Positions 26,873 through 37,649 of a DNA stretch of 64,000 nt are shown here, in pieces (the stretch's first letter is position 1; each line of letters begins with the position of its first letter). Made by a program: the position numbers and the translations under genes. Source of the stretch: Sporomusa sphaeroides DSM 2875 (GTDB taxonomy: Bacteria > Bacillota > Negativicutes > Sporomusales > Sporomusaceae). The stretch lies in the NCBI RefSeq assembly GCF_001941975.2, contig NZ_CP146991.1, positions 2,882,501-2,946,500 on the forward strand, given 5' to 3'. The notes beneath the pieces are model-generated. The model was not told the DNA's origin, did no database searches, and saw only the letters and a program-made list of their open reading frames with translations.

Positions 26873-27385
26873 TTACCAAGCCAGTTTGGAAAGGATCAAA
26901 ACCACCATGCCGATAGCCATGGCTAATTTGAAAATCAATCCCAATGCCTGACCAATCATGATACTCTTGGCAACCCGCCCCGCTTTCTCCCGGTTGCCGG
27001 TAGCGGCATACTCCGCCAGGTAACCGGCGACAAATGAGCCGGTGATGGCCCCCGCAATCGAGCCAAGTCCCGGCATAATGCCTGTGCCGGCAATACCGCC
27101 GGCAATGCCGCCAACGAAGGCAAACCCGATAGCCATACGGGATGCATTTTCTTTGGTGGCCCCCAGCGCTCCTGCTATAAATTCAGCCAGTTCGCCCAGC
27201 AATAATGCGCCCAAAAGCAGCAAGAGCGCGGTACTGCTCATATGCACAAAGCCTTCTGTATAGCCATACCCCAGCGCCGTAAAAAATATGAGCCAGTTGC
27301 CAGGCAAGCCAATTGCCGTCATACCAATACCAACAGCGATGATCGCTATAACCAGTAGATTAATGGCTATTAACCCTGCATCCAA
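26873..27385 (-). CDS. DUF456 family membrane protein
   Basis: Small inner-membrane protein, ~170 aa, with four to five hydrophobic segments and glycine-rich stretches (GFAFVGGIAGGIAGTGIMPG) typical of DUF456. The function of the family is not known to me. The TTG at 27385 has AAAGGAG eight bases upstream. A GTG three codons earlier touches that site and is less likely. It is co-directional with the tetR gene that follows. Confidence 0.8.
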   Translation of the reverse strand: MDAGLIAINLLVIAIIAVGIGMTAIGLPGNWLIFFTALGYGYTEGFVHMSSTALLLLLGALLLGELAEFIAGALGATKENASRMAIGFAFVGGIAGGIAGTGIMPGLGSIAGAITGSFVAGYLAEYAATGNREKAGRVAKSIMIGQALGLIFKLAMAIGMVVLILSKLAW

Positions 27386-27453
27386 ACCATGCACTCCTTT
27401 GCGAGCGGGTTGCCAGCGATCTGCCTAATACGCGTGGCAATCTCCCTCTTAGC

Positions 27454-28725
27454 TTATTTGCGGTTAAACGCCCGGTGGGCTATATCTTTGCGGTACTGCA
27501 TTCCCGCAAATTTGATTTCAGGTACAGCCTGATATACCTTCTCTACCGCCGCACGAATATCACCGGCTACGGCAGTCACGCCCAGCACCCGGCCGCCGGC
27601 GGTAACAATATGGTTGTCCTTGCTGCCGGTACCGGCATGAAAAACCATTGCGCCCTGCTGTTCCGCCTGATCGATACCGGTAATTTCATTCCCCTTGGTA
27701 TAATCGCCCGGATAACCGGCTGCCGCCAGCACAACGCAAACGGCTGCTTCCTGCCGCCAATTGATGGTTACATCAGCCAGCCGCTCCCCGACACAGGCCT
27801 CCATGATGTCCACCAAATCACTATCCAGCAGCGGCAATACCACCTGTGTTTCAGGGTCGCCAAACCTGGCGTTAAACTCAATGACCTTGGGCCCCTGGGC
27901 CGTAATCATCAAGCCGGCGTATAAACAGCCTTTATAGATAATGCCTTCCTGACGCAGTCCGTCAACCACCGGCTGCAGCACCTCGCGCGTCACCTGCTCC
28001 CGCACAGCCTGAGTTACCACCGGCGCCGGGGCATAGGTTCCCATACCACCGGTATTGGGACCCTGATCATTGTCAAAAATCCGTTTATGGTCCTGAGCCG
28101 CCACCATGGGAGCTACCGTAAAGCCGTCGGTAAAGGCCAGCAGGGAGGCTTCCTCACCCTCTAAATATTCCTCGATAACGATCAAATTACCGGCGCTGCC
28201 GAAAGCCTTATCCCGCATCATCATCTCGACGGCGGCAACCGCTTCCTCCACTGTCATGGCTACCACGACACCCTTGCCGGCTGCCAAACCGTCTGCCTTA
28301 ACAACAATGGGAGCCCCCTGCTCCTTTATATAGGCGATAGCTTTGTCCGCATCGGTAAAGGCCGCGGAAGCGGCGGTGGGAATATTATATTTGTGCATAA
28401 TTTCTTTGGCAAAAGCCTTCGAGCCTTCCAGCTGGGCCGCCTGCCGGGACGGTCCAAAAGCCTTGAGCTGTAATGTGGCAAAATGATCGACAAGACCGTT
28501 GGTAAGCGGCAGTTCCGGGCCAACCACGGTTAAATCGACAGCATGGTCTAAAGCAAATTGGCCTAAAGCGGCATTGTCGCTTACATCAATATTGACACAT
28601 TCGGCCACAGCCGCAATGCCGGGGTTGCCCGGAGCGCAATAGATTTTCTCCACCCGGGGGCTTTGCGCCAGTTTCCAGGCCAGAGCATGTTCGCGTCCGC
28701 CACCGCCGATAAGTAAAATTTTCAA
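27454..28725 (-). CDS. purD: Phosphoribosylamine--glycine ligase (GAR synthetase)
   Basis: ATP-grasp enzyme of purine synthesis that joins phosphoribosylamine and glycine, ~423 aa. The N-terminus KILLIGGGGREHALAWKL, FGPSRQAAQLEGSKAFAK, KADGLAAGKGVVVA and the metal site EFNARFGDPETQ are all canonical. Translation most likely starts at TTG 28725, where GAGGAG lies ten bases upstream; an ATG at 28752 would add a nine-residue non-conserved extension. It immediately follows ydcF. Other pur genes are not in the window on this side. Confidence 0.95.
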   Translation of the reverse strand: MKILLIGGGGREHALAWKLAQSPRVEKIYCAPGNPGIAAVAECVNIDVSDNAALGQFALDHAVDLTVVGPELPLTNGLVDHFATLQLKAFGPSRQAAQLEGSKAFAKEIMHKYNIPTAASAAFTDADKAIAYIKEQGAPIVVKADGLAAGKGVVVAMTVEEAVAAVEMMMRDKAFGSAGNLIVIEEYLEGEEASLLAFTDGFTVAPMVAAQDHKRIFDNDQGPNTGGMGTYAPAPVVTQAVREQVTREVLQPVVDGLRQEGIIYKGCLYAGLMITAQGPKVIEFNARFGDPETQVVLPLLDSDLVDIMEACVGERLADVTINWRQEAAVCVVLAAAGYPGDYTKGNEITGIDQAEQQGAMVFHAGTGSKDNHIVTAGGRVLGVTAVAGDIRAAVEKVYQAVPEIKFAGMQYRKDIAHRAFNRK

Positions 28726-28751
28726 GATATCACTACTCCTCATATATAACA

Positions 28752-29504
28752 TTAAAACCAGCGTACTGCCATCAGGCCGAGATATTCTTTGACGGCCAAC
28801 TGTGTGTTATAGAAAGCGTCCGCCCGGGGCCATAACAAATGCCATTCAAAAATAAAGCGGGTATTTGTCTGATAGTCGGTCGGGTATGGCGTCACTTCCA
28901 TATTATATTTAGCAAACTGCTGTACAGACCGCTCCATGTGAAAAGCCGAAGTCACCAGCACCGGACTGGTAAAACCACGCTCCGCTATAATTTTTTGCGT
29001 AAATTTAGCGTTATCGGTAGTATTGAGGCTCTGCCCCTCCACAATGATATTATCATCGGCGACACCCAAGCCTTGCAGGATATGCCGGGCAATCTCGGCT
29101 TCCTTACCGGTATTGGCAAATACCTGCCCCCCGGAAACGATGACCGGCTTGCCGGTAAGCCGGTGTAACTGCGCTGCCGTTAACAGCCGGTTGGCAGCAG
29201 ACCCCATAAGATGTCCCTGACCATGAACATTCGGCGTATCGGCCGTAGCCCCGCCTCCCAGCGTGACAATAACATCACCGGTTATTGCTGCCGGCGGCTG
29301 GTAACGGCTCTCTAAGGACCGGATTAAGATATCTCCCACTAACGGCGTGGATATCAGGTACAAAAGCACTGTTATCAGTGCCAGCAGCCCTGCTCCCCGC
29401 TGGTGCCGGTAATACATCCGGCCACAGACAAAAGCCAGCGCAGCAATAAACAGGCCTGGTGGCAGCAGAAAAGTTATGTATAGGAACTTTATCAAAACCA
29501 ACAC
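28752..29504 (-). CDS. YdcF family protein (DUF218), SanA/ElyC-like
   Basis: Inner-membrane protein of 250 aa: two N-terminal hydrophobic segments, then the DUF218 domain (~75-240) with the TLGGG motif, KPVIVSGGQ, the conserved SLNTTDNAKFT and LVTSAFHMERS. ElyC/SanA relatives affect envelope integrity; the biochemical role is uncertain. It starts at GTG 29504 after GAGGT, and lies between glnS and purD on the same strand with a hairpin separating it from glnS. Confidence 0.85.
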   Translation of the reverse strand: MLVLIKFLYITFLLPPGLFIAALAFVCGRMYYRHQRGAGLLALITVLLYLISTPLVGDILIRSLESRYQPPAAITGDVIVTLGGGATADTPNVHGQGHLMGSAANRLLTAAQLHRLTGKPVIVSGGQVFANTGKEAEIARHILQGLGVADDNIIVEGQSLNTTDNAKFTQKIIAERGFTSPVLVTSAFHMERSVQQFAKYNMEVTPYPTDYQTNTRFIFEWHLLWPRADAFYNTQLAVKEYLGLMAVRWF

Positions 29505-29535
29505 CGGAATACCTCGTTTCTAGCATCTGGCATCA

Positions 29536-29576
29536 GAAAGACTTTTGCCGGCATCCGTGCCTGGCAAAAGTCTTTC
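29536..29576 (-). terminator. Stem-loop after glnS
   Basis: A 14-bp perfect stem (GAAAGACTTTTGCC with its complement) starts seven bases past the glnS stop. There is only a weak T-run, so it may also allow read-through into ydcF. Confidence 0.65.
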
Positions 29577-29582
29577 CTGCTA

Positions 29583-31295
29583 TTATTTCTTCTCCAGCTT
29601 GGCCCAGGAATCTTTCAGGGAGACAATACGGCTAAATACGGGAAGGTCGGCGGTTGAATCACGATCAACGACAAAATATCCCTGCCGCATAAACTGAAAA
29701 CGACTGCCTGGCTGAGCTGTTTTGATACTTGGTTCCACTAAGCAAGCTGTCAAAACTTCCAGGGAATCAGGGTTTAGCGTATCGACGAAATCCTTAGCCT
29801 CTTCTTCCTGATCCTGCTGAGCAGTCAACAGGTAATCATACAGACGAACCTCGGCTTTTGCGGCATGAGCTGCCGATACCCAGTGCAGCACACCCTTAAC
29901 CTTGCGGTTTACCGTACCGCTGCCGCTCTTGGTATCCGGGTCATACGTACAATGGACTTCCACAATCTCGCCGGTTTGCTCATCTTTGATCACATGCTCG
30001 CATTTAATTATATAGGCATGTTTGAGCCTTACTTCCGCCCCGGGTGTCAAGCGGAAATATTTTTTCGGCGGGTTCTCCATAAAATCGTCCTGCTCAATAT
30101 ACAGTTCCCGGGTAAAAGGCAGTGTCCGCGAGCCCATCTCAGGATTTTCCGGATTGTTCTCGGCTGTCATTTCTTCCACTTGTCCGTCCGGATAATTATC
30201 AATAATAATTTTAAGTGGTTTAAGCACTGCCATAACACGCGGCGCTTTGGTGTTGAGATCTTCACGAATGCAATGCTCCAGCAAAGCAATATCCACCGTA
30301 CTGTTGCTCTTAGCCACACCAATCCGGTCGCAGAAATCCCGGATGGCTTCCGGCGTATAGCCTCGCCGCCTTAGGCCCGAGATTGTCGGCATGCGCGGAT
30401 CATCCCAGCCGCTGACATAGTTTTCTTCCACCAGACGGCGCAGATAGCGCTTGCTCATAATCGTATTGGTCAGATTCAGCCGGGCAAATTCAATTTGCTG
30501 GCATTTATAGATTTCCAGCGCCTCCAGGGTCCAGTCATACAGCGGCCGGTGGTCGGCAAACTCAAGCGTACAAATGGAATGGGTCACGCCTTCCAGCGAA
30601 TCGGAGATTGGATGGGCATAGTCGTACATGGGGTAGATACACCATGTATCGCCGGTCCGGTGATGAGGTGCGCGGATAATGCGGTAAAGCACCGGATCAC
30701 GCATATTAAGATTGGGAGAGGACATATCAATCTTGGCCCGCAGCACCCGGCTCCCTTCCGGAAATTCGCCCAAACGCATTTTTTCAAATAAGGAAAGATT
30801 CTCTGCCACACTGCGGTTGCGGTACGGACTTTCTTTGCCCGGCTCTGTCAGGGTGCCGCGATACTCTCTCATTTCCCCGGCAGACAAATCACAAACATAG
30901 GCTTTGCCTTTTTTAATAAGCTCAAGGGTTAATTCATAAATCTTCTCAAAATAGTCGGAAGCGTAAAATTTGCGGTCATCCCAGTCAAAACCCAGCCATC
31001 TTACGTCTTCCTGGATGGAGTCTACGTACTCAACATCCTCTTTTGTCGGGTTGGTGTCGTCAAAACGCAGATTGCATTTACCACCATATTTAAGCGCCAA
31101 ACCAAAATTCAAACAGATTGATTTGGCATGTCCAATATGCAGATAGCCATTGGGCTCCGGGGGAAAGCGCGTATGTACCCGGTTGCCGTATTTACCTGTC
31201 TTATTATCTTCATTGATGATAACTTCAATGAAATTAGCAGGCATAGCAGCATTAGCAGCAGTTTCTTTGTCCATATCTTTACTTTCGTTATTCAT
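29583..31295 (-). CDS. glnS: Glutaminyl-tRNA synthetase
   Basis: Class I synthetase (570 aa) charging tRNA-Gln directly. The HIGH-type motif is in [17 protein letters not shown] (~45-60), the KMSKS-type motif in [13 protein letters not shown] (~275), and the two beta-barrel anticodon-binding domains follow. AGGAGG lies before the ATG. Direct GlnRS is the minority route in Firmicutes, most of which use GatCAB amidation, so its presence here is informative about lineage. It stands as a single gene after a terminator. Confidence 0.97.
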   Translation of the reverse strand: MNNESKDMDKETAANAAMPANFIEVIINEDNKTGKYGNRVHTRFPPEPNGYLHIGHAKSICLNFGLALKYGGKCNLRFDDTNPTKEDVEYVDSIQEDVRWLGFDWDDRKFYASDYFEKIYELTLELIKKGKAYVCDLSAGEMREYRGTLTEPGKESPYRNRSVAENLSLFEKMRLGEFPEGSRVLRAKIDMSSPNLNMRDPVLYRIIRAPHHRTGDTWCIYPMYDYAHPISDSLEGVTHSICTLEFADHRPLYDWTLEALEIYKCQQIEFARLNLTNTIMSKRYLRRLVEENYVSGWDDPRMPTISGLRRRGYTPEAIRDFCDRIGVAKSNSTVDIALLEHCIREDLNTKAPRVMAVLKPLKIIIDNYPDGQVEEMTAENNPENPEMGSRTLPFTRELYIEQDDFMENPPKKYFRLTPGAEVRLKHAYIIKCEHVIKDEQTGEIVEVHCTYDPDTKSGSGTVNRKVKGVLHWVSAAHAAKAEVRLYDYLLTAQQDQEEEAKDFVDTLNPDSLEVLTACLVEPSIKTAQPGSRFQFMRQGYFVVDRDSTADLPVFSRIVSLKDSWAKLEKK

Positions 31296-31429
31296 GCAGA
31301 TCCTCCTTAGGGTTGTCCACCATTCTATATCCTTACATTATACAACATTCCCGGCCTTTCCAAAAGCGACAAAGGGCCAACAATGAGATTTTTTGCAGTT
31401 TCTTATAGGTATTTTGAGTAATTTATTAA

Positions 31430-31466
31430 GCAAAAATCCCTAACCGCAACAGGTTAGGGATTTTTG
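31430..31466. terminator. Bidirectional terminator after the chemoreceptor gene
   Basis: A 14-bp stem (CAAAAATCCCTAACC and its complement) with A/T runs on both sides. Confidence 0.9.
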
Positions 31467-31480
31467 CCGTCAAAATATAC

Positions 31481-33451
31481 TTAAATCTTGAATTTAAATA
31501 CAGCCTGCTGGAGTTCGGACGCCATCTGGGCCAGGCCGGCAGATGCGGCGGCAATTTCCTCAACACTGGCATTTTGTTCCTGGCTGGCTGACGCCACCTG
31601 TCCGGCACCGGCAGCATTAAGGCGCGCTGCATCGGCGATACCATGGATGGCATTTTCCACCTGAGTACTGCGCCGTTGCTGTTCTTCTGTCAGCGCCACA
31701 ATCCGCACCACTTCGTCCCGGACATTTTTCACGGCTGTGTAGATTTCTTTAAAGGCAATGCCGGAACTTTCCACAACCTGTACACCGGCAGCGACTTCAC
31801 GGCCACTTTTGTCAATGGCGGTAACGGTTTCCACCGTATCGGCCTGAATGGCCTGAATAATACCGGCAATCTCGCGGGCAGCTGCGTCAGACTGTTCGGC
31901 CAGCTTACGCACTTCATCGGCAACTACGGCAAAACCGCGTCCCTGCTCACCCGCCCGGGCGGCCTCAATGGCGGCATTAAGCGCCAGTAAGTTAGTTTGA
32001 CCGGCAATACCGGTAATAACGTCGACAATTTGTCCAATTTGCCGGGACTTTTCACCCAAAGCATGAATCTTCTGGGTTGCCTGGCTCACATCATGCTGAA
32101 TTTCATTCATTTTAGTTACAGCCATACCGATTTGTTCGGTACCGGTTTCCGCAGCCCGTTCGCTTTGCTCAGAGGCGGCTGCCACCGAGTGAGCGGCTTT
32201 GCTGGTAGTAACAATGGCCTCAACCATATCCTTGATAATATGGGCTGAGTTATCGGCCAGCGTTACCTGGTTATTTGCACCTTCAGCCACACTTTGAATG
32301 GTGATGGCAACTTCCTCGGCAGCTTTGCCCACTTCACCGGAAGAGGCAGCCAATTCCTGGGAAGAGGCAGCAACCGTTTCAGCGGTAGACGAGGTTTTGG
32401 CAGCAAGGGTCCGCAGCGCGGCTATCATTATATTGAAGGTATCGGTAAGTTTGTTGATTTCGGTCACACCTCTAACCTCGATGGTGTGAGCCAGATCGCC
32501 TTCAGCCACCAATTCTGCGGCAATACCGAGCTTTTCCAGCGGATTGGCAATACTGCGAGCCACATAGTATGAAGCAATGAGCGCGATAAGAATGGCAAGC
32601 AAAACAACTGCAGCAGTTGCCGCCGCCGATTTGTACACGACTGCCATTACTTCTTTGATGGGCTCATGAACAATAACGCCCCATTTATTCTGGGCAATTG
32701 GTGAAAAAACAGTAATGGACTCTTCCCCGCGGGTGGAAGTGGCTTCCAGAGCGCCATTTTGTCCGTCAATCACCTTGGCAACATAATCATAAGTAGCAAA
32801 GGATTCTTTTTTCAGAACCCGCTCCTTGTCAGGATGGGCAATAATGGTTCCCTTATTATCGACAACATCCACATAACCGGTATGACCAATCTGCACTTTG
32901 TCAGCAATGTCCCAGATGGACTTGAGGCTGACGTCGGTAGCTACCACCCCGATAATCTGTCCGGCACTATTTTTAACCGGTGAAGAAACGGTAATACAGG
33001 GTGCATTGGTAAAAACGGAAATGTACGAATCGGTAATAAAAGTGATGCCTCGCATGGCTTCTTTAAAATAAAGCCTGTCACCACGATTGGCCAGGGTTCC
33101 CGAGGTTCTGGCGATTTGCATGCCTGTCTTATCCATAACGACGATGAGTTCATAGTTTGGATTCTGTTTCTGCGCCGCTAATATCAATTCTTTAACAGCC
33201 ACAGGATCCATTGATTTGGCGGTAGGAGACTCGGCCAGAATATCATTCACAATCCTCGCGTCGTCCACCACACGGGCAATTTCATTGCCTATCTGCTGCG
33301 CAGTATTGCGATTTGATACCATTGTTACTTCTTTCAAGGATTGCGCATTTATGTAGCCGCTGATGATCCCGCTGATACAGACCGGAATAAAGGCAAACAA
33401 AACAAATAGGACAATTAATCTGACTTTTAAACTATTAGCACTAATCAACAA
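31481..33451 (-). CDS. Methyl-accepting chemotaxis protein with dCache sensor
   Basis: Membrane chemoreceptor of ~656 aa: first membrane helix ([19 protein letters not shown]), extracytoplasmic dCache_1 domain (~45-275, [20 protein letters not shown]), second membrane helix (~285-310), HAMP (~310-365) and the cytoplasmic signalling hairpin ending in a Phe-Lys-Ile tail. The conserved tip is [20 protein letters not shown] then [16 protein letters not shown]. The start is TTG 33451 (or 33448), preceded by AAAGGGGGG; a further ~69-residue upstream open frame lacks features. It shares a strand with the sensor kinase but has its own ~200-base upstream region. The ligand is unknown. Confidence 0.93.
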   Translation of the reverse strand: MLISANSLKVRLIVLFVLFAFIPVCISGIISGYINAQSLKEVTMVSNRNTAQQIGNEIARVVDDARIVNDILAESPTAKSMDPVAVKELILAAQKQNPNYELIVVMDKTGMQIARTSGTLANRGDRLYFKEAMRGITFITDSYISVFTNAPCITVSSPVKNSAGQIIGVVATDVSLKSIWDIADKVQIGHTGYVDVVDNKGTIIAHPDKERVLKKESFATYDYVAKVIDGQNGALEATSTRGEESITVFSPIAQNKWGVIVHEPIKEVMAVVYKSAAATAAVVLLAILIALIASYYVARSIANPLEKLGIAAELVAEGDLAHTIEVRGVTEINKLTDTFNIMIAALRTLAAKTSSTAETVAASSQELAASSGEVGKAAEEVAITIQSVAEGANNQVTLADNSAHIIKDMVEAIVTTSKAAHSVAAASEQSERAAETGTEQIGMAVTKMNEIQHDVSQATQKIHALGEKSRQIGQIVDVITGIAGQTNLLALNAAIEAARAGEQGRGFAVVADEVRKLAEQSDAAAREIAGIIQAIQADTVETVTAIDKSGREVAAGVQVVESSGIAFKEIYTAVKNVRDEVVRIVALTEEQQRRSTQVENAIHGIADAARLNAAGAGQVASASQEQNASVEEIAAASAGLAQMASELQQAVFKFKI

Positions 33452-33663
33452 TTCGCCCCCCTTTAAGTTAATAATCTCTCCCAAATATACATATGGCAGT
33501 TTAATTATAACCTTTGCCTTTATTTTCATCAATTGACATTTGTCTAAATTTTGAACAAATTTACTGTAGAATTTTGTTGGGTTTCGTAGTTTATTACTAC
33601 TGCTGCTTTTTTCCCTGTTTGGGAAATTATTCAGGCAAAAGCCAAGCTGTTGTTGCACATTTT

Positions 33664-35034
33664 TTACAGCTTGCTTTGTCTATTTACCGGCAAGCAAAAC
33701 CGCACAGTCGTACCGCCGTTCAGACAGCTATCTATCGCAATGCTGCCGCCGTGCCGCTCAACAATCCACTTTACAATCGGCAGTCCCAGGCCGGTTCCGC
33801 TGTCTTCTCTTTTATGCCGCGCCGGGTCTACCTGATAAAATCGCTTCCATATTTTTTCCTGCTCTGCCGGAGCAATGCCAATGCCGTTGTCTGCAACACT
33901 CCCCTGAATCCCACCGTCTTCCCGCTTTAGCGTAAGCCGGACCCAGCCGTTATCGCGGCCATAACGAATGGCATTCTGGCAGAGATTTAACAGCAGCCGC
34001 ATCATAGAAGTTTGATCAGCCATTAACATAAGGTCTGGCTCAATATCGGTGCAAATAGTAATATTCCGCTTGCGGGCTGCTATTTCCATTTCCTCGACCA
34101 CCATTTCAGCCACTTCGCTGAGGTTAATCATTTCAAATTCGAGATTGTCCGTACGATGGTCAGCTCGTGCCAATAAAAGCAAAGCAGAAATCAATGAATT
34201 CATTTTTTCCGCCTGCTGCAAAATCACCTGTATGGCTTCAGCCGCCTCCTGCCAATTATCTTTTTGCGCCAGTGCATATTCAGCGTGCGTCATCATGACA
34301 GTAACAGGCGTTCTCAGCTCATGCGACGCATCTGCGGTAAACTGCTGTTCCGCTTTAAATGACATTTCCAGTTGGTCCAGCATATGATCAAACGTTTGCG
34401 CAAGCTGATAAATTTCATCCTGGCTTCCTGTCAGGTGAATACGCCTGGATAAATCGCCGCTGCTTTCAATTTCTGCCGCTGTTCTTTGGATCAGAGTGAC
34501 AGGCTGGAAAGCATTTTGGGTAATCAACCAGCCTCCGTACCCGGCAAGCAACACTAAAAAAGGAAACAATACCATACAGACAAAGAGAATCTGGTTGCGT
34601 GTCTCATAGGCCGGACTTAACGATACCGCACCGCGAACCCATATACCTTCCTCGCCTTTGGCTGTTATATACAGGTCGTAAACCAGCCATTGACTCCCGT
34701 CCACCTTAACTGTCTGCACTTGCTCGGATTGAAAAGGCACCGCCGCCGGCAGTCCGGCAGGCAACTGTCCGGCAAAAAGGGTTTGTTCTTTAGTGTACAA
34801 GGAAATGAGTACCCCATCATCAAAAAAATCAACATCATTTACATCTATCGAGCCATTTGTATAATTGATATCCTCTGCCACATCATAAACTTCGTCCTGC
34901 AACTCACGCTGCACTCCCTGCACCAGGACCTTGTCGGTACCAAAAACAATTCCCGCCATAATAACAGCGAGAATAAAAATAATCAGTCCGGTGTACCAGC
35001 ACGTAATCTTTACTTTTATTGATAGTGGTTTCAT
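33664..35034 (-). CDS. Sensor histidine kinase, HAMP type
   Basis: Two-component sensor of 456 aa. It has a membrane helix (~10-30), a periplasmic-facing sensor region (~35-155), a second membrane helix (~160-185), a HAMP domain, the phospho-acceptor His in [16 protein letters not shown] (~240), and HATPase_c boxes [16 protein letters not shown] and [18 protein letters not shown]. It overlaps the response regulator by four bases (ATGA-type coupling). Divergent next to them is a PepSY protein, a frequent target of such systems. The stimulus is unknown. Confidence 0.93.
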   Translation of the reverse strand: MKPLSIKVKITCWYTGLIIFILAVIMAGIVFGTDKVLVQGVQRELQDEVYDVAEDINYTNGSIDVNDVDFFDDGVLISLYTKEQTLFAGQLPAGLPAAVPFQSEQVQTVKVDGSQWLVYDLYITAKGEEGIWVRGAVSLSPAYETRNQILFVCMVLFPFLVLLAGYGGWLITQNAFQPVTLIQRTAAEIESSGDLSRRIHLTGSQDEIYQLAQTFDHMLDQLEMSFKAEQQFTADASHELRTPVTVMMTHAEYALAQKDNWQEAAEAIQVILQQAEKMNSLISALLLLARADHRTDNLEFEMINLSEVAEMVVEEMEIAARKRNITICTDIEPDLMLMADQTSMMRLLLNLCQNAIRYGRDNGWVRLTLKREDGGIQGSVADNGIGIAPAEQEKIWKRFYQVDPARHKREDSGTGLGLPIVKWIVERHGGSIAIDSCLNGGTTVRFCLPVNRQSKL

Positions 35035-35705
35035 AATCTCTCCTGCAGCACATAACCGGCCCCCCGGACGGTATGAATCAATTTAAGGTCAAAGTCGTCG
35101 TCAATCTTTTTACGCAAATACCGGATATAAACGTTGATGACATTGGAAGAGCCGGAAAAATCATAATTCCAGATATGTTCCTCAATCTTTTCCTTCGATA
35201 AAACAATGCCCTGATTGCGGATTAAATACTCCAGTACGGCAAATTCCTTGCTTGATAAGGAAATTTGTTTCTCCCCTCTTGTTACTGTGCGGCTGCTGAA
35301 ATTTACCGTTAAATCGGCCACACATATCGTGTCTGCACGAACATTGCCCGGCCGGCGCATAAGAGCCCGAATCCGGGCCAGCAATTCGTCAAAAGCAAAC
35401 GGTTTTATCAAGTAATCATCCGCACCGGCGTCAAGTCCTGTTACCCGGTCCTCAATATTATCTTTGGCAGTAAGTAAAAGAACAGGGGTTATCAGGTCTG
35501 TTCGGCGGAACTTGGCCAGCAAGGAAATCCCGTCAAGTCCGGGCAGCATCCAGTCCAGGATAATAAGATCATATTGCATCGCTGCCAAATAATCTTGTGC
35601 TTCCCACCCATCCGCAACAGCGTCGACAGCATAACCCGACTGTGCCAGCCGCTTTTTGAGCAGTTGCTGTAAATCACTCTCGTCTTCTACCAGTAAAATA
35701 CGCAT
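35031..35705 (-). CDS. OmpR-family response regulator
   Basis: Transcription factor of 224 aa. The receiver domain (~1-115) has the acidic pocket VEDESD, the phospho-acceptor Asp in LIILDWMLPGLDG (~51), the conserved Thr/Lys in LLTAKD and DDYLIKPF. The C-terminal winged helix (~125-224) shows SSKEFAVLEYLIRNQG and INVYIRYLRKKID. It is transcribed first, ahead of its kinase, and is divergent from the PepSY gene across 138 bases. Confidence 0.95.
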   Translation of the reverse strand: MRILLVEDESDLQQLLKKRLAQSGYAVDAVADGWEAQDYLAAMQYDLIILDWMLPGLDGISLLAKFRRTDLITPVLLLTAKDNIEDRVTGLDAGADDYLIKPFAFDELLARIRALMRRPGNVRADTICVADLTVNFSSRTVTRGEKQISLSSKEFAVLEYLIRNQGIVLSKEKIEEHIWNYDFSGSSNVINVYIRYLRKKIDDDFDLKLIHTVRGAGYVLQERL

Positions 35706-35843
35706 AACAATCTCCCTAGTAAATTCTGCTAAAATTATACCATAATTTTTAACAATAAAATTCAGATTGGCGTTTAAAAATTAATCTTACTTTAATGTTC
35801 ATCAATTATATTTAATATAAATCAAAACATGGAGGGGTTATAT

Positions 35844-36332
35844 ATGATGAAAACAAACAAGAAAAAAATACTGGGCGTTATGCTTGCATCACTGATTTCA
35901 TTTGGCACCGCAACCACGGCTTTAGCAGCGGTCACGGCTGATTCGGCACAGGAAATAGCAAAAAAATGGATCCCGGCAGGCGCCGTCCATGTCCTCACCG
36001 AAGATGACGTTACTGCCTATGAGGTAACCTTTTTTGATAATGCCGCTAAAATAAAATATGAAATTGAAATCGACAAACTGACCGAGAAAGTTACCGAGGT
36101 AAAAACAAAACTGACAAACAGCCATGGCAGCAACACCATCAGCCTGAGCAGAAACGATATTACCGAAATTACGTTAAAAGAATTCCCGGATGCGATAATC
36201 CGTAAGATGCGCCTGTCTTCCGACGACGGCTACCAGGTATATGAAGTAAAATTCACTACAGACACTATGCGGGGAGAGCTGGAAATTAATCCGGAGACCG
36301 GCGTCATTCTGGAAAGAAAATTAAAGTATTAG
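35844..36332 (+). CDS. Secreted PepSY-domain protein
   Basis: Exported protein of 162 aa: signal peptide (KILGVMLASLISFGTATTALAA) followed by two PepSY repeats (~30-90 and ~100-160, ending ELEINPETGVILERKLKY). The start is ATG 35844, six bases after GGAGGGG; an in-frame ATG at 35829 would place that site inside the gene. PepSY proteins beside two-component genes are often regulated by them and may inhibit proteases or help sense the envelope state. Here it is divergent from the response-regulator/kinase pair, so it is a likely target. Confidence 0.85.
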   Translation: MMKTNKKKILGVMLASLISFGTATTALAAVTADSAQEIAKKWIPAGAVHVLTEDDVTAYEVTFFDNAAKIKYEIEIDKLTEKVTEVKTKLTNSHGSNTISLSRNDITEITLKEFPDAIIRKMRLSSDDGYQVYEVKFTTDTMRGELEINPETGVILERKLKY

Positions 36333-36372
36333 AAAAAAGGAAGCTTTGCTACGGCAAAGTTTCCTTTTTTTA
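36333..36372 (+). terminator. Terminator after the PepSY gene
   Basis: The stem AAAAGGAAGCTTTGC / GCAAAGTTTCCTTTT (one bulge) with a following T-run begins at the stop codon. Confidence 0.85.
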
Positions 36373-36596
36373 GTATACCTGTTACAACGATTTTCCCAGG
36401 CTAATATATTTTTTAAAAAAGAGGTACTATTTGGAATATCGAAAAATACCAAAAGCTAATAATAAGGTCAGCACCCTTGGAGTCGGCGGAAATATATAAA
36501 ACCTATTGACTTAGAGGTAACTTAAAGTTGTATTGTAAAATGTGAAACAATACTTCCAGAATCATCAGCCAGAAAATTTCATGAGGTAGATATATT

Positions 36597-37568
36597 ATGC
36601 AATCGAATACAAAGTACCAACTATCGAAAAAAGGGAGCTGGCGGCGCTGGGTCCTGCTCAGTATTGCAGTCGTTTTTCTTGGGATAAACGGAGCTGGCCT
36701 CTATATCGGAAATATCATTTATAAAGAAACAAGTGTCTTACATTCCCATCTTAATGGAAATAACGGCACGCTCAAACAAATCTTAGAAACTGGCAAACAA
36801 GAGAGTAAGTGGGAAGATACCACCATTGTATCCCGCTTTGGCTATCCATTGTCTGCCACATATATTCCCAATCCCCAAACTACAGATAAAACCCTTATCT
36901 TCCTGCATGGCTTTAGCGAAAGTCGCGCTGTCGGTCTAAACTATTTGGATATTTATCTCAATTACGGCTTTAATCTTCTGCTTATTGACTTGCGGGCTCA
37001 TGGCGAAAGCGGCGGTAATTCGGTCACCTGGGGCAATTATGAAAAATATGATCTTGATCAGTGGGTGGATTGGGTTGGCAACCGTCCCCAAGGCATGATC
37101 GGTGTTCATGGAATTTCCATGGGCGCAGCGACCGCACTCATGCATGCTGAGCTCAATGAAGCCAATAAGCGCGTGGCTTTCTATATTGCCGATAGTCCCT
37201 ACTCTGATTTTGAGACGTTATTAGCGTTACAAATGGAGCGGCGGCTGAATCTTCCGGGAAAAGTGCTGACAAAACTGTTACTGCCATACGCAAATGTTGT
37301 TGCCTATTTCGATGCCCGCTTTACTTTCCGTCAGGCATCCCCGATCCGGTCAGTACGTAATATAACCACGCCGGTTCTCTATATTCATGGTGAAGCTGAC
37401 AAGCTGGTTCCTGCTTCCATGTCGCTGGAGCTTTATCATGCCACCAAAGGGCCCCGGCAAATATATTTGTTTGCAAACGCCGGGCATGTAACGGCCATTT
37501 TTAATGACCGCTATCAGTATGGCGGAATAGTTCGGAAGTTTGTCCAAACAATTGAGCAGCCTGGCTAG
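36597..37568 (+). CDS. Membrane-anchored alpha/beta hydrolase
   Basis: Serine hydrolase of 323 aa with one N-terminal membrane helix (~18-40) and the catalytic domain facing out. The fold is recognisable: IFLHGFSESRAVG (oxyanion region), nucleophile elbow GVHGISMGAAT (Ser ~175), Asp in YIHGEADKLVP and His in NAGHVTAIF. It resembles YqkD-type Firmicute hydrolases. The ATG at 36597 has GAGGT ten bases upstream. It ends ~80 bases from the convergent epimerase gene. The substrate is unknown, and a link to the RiPP locus is not evident. Confidence 0.87.
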   Translation: MQSNTKYQLSKKGSWRRWVLLSIAVVFLGINGAGLYIGNIIYKETSVLHSHLNGNNGTLKQILETGKQESKWEDTTIVSRFGYPLSATYIPNPQTTDKTLIFLHGFSESRAVGLNYLDIYLNYGFNLLLIDLRAHGESGGNSVTWGNYEKYDLDQWVDWVGNRPQGMIGVHGISMGAATALMHAELNEANKRVAFYIADSPYSDFETLLALQMERRLNLPGKVLTKLLLPYANVVAYFDARFTFRQASPIRSVRNITTPVLYIHGEADKLVPASMSLELYHATKGPRQIYLFANAGHVTAIFNDRYQYGGIVRKFVQTIEQPG

Positions 37569-37649
37569 TAGTCTGCCAAGTCTAAAGCCGCAGGATGAAT
37601 AGTGACGTGGATTACGTTTCAACAGGGCTCCTTTTTTTAGTCTGGCCAC

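Noticed and set aside
33452..33658. N-terminal extension of the chemoreceptor by ~69 residues
   Set aside because: The segment has no ribosome site at its start, and a strong AAAGGGGGG site sits just before TTG 33451, right ahead of the first membrane helix.
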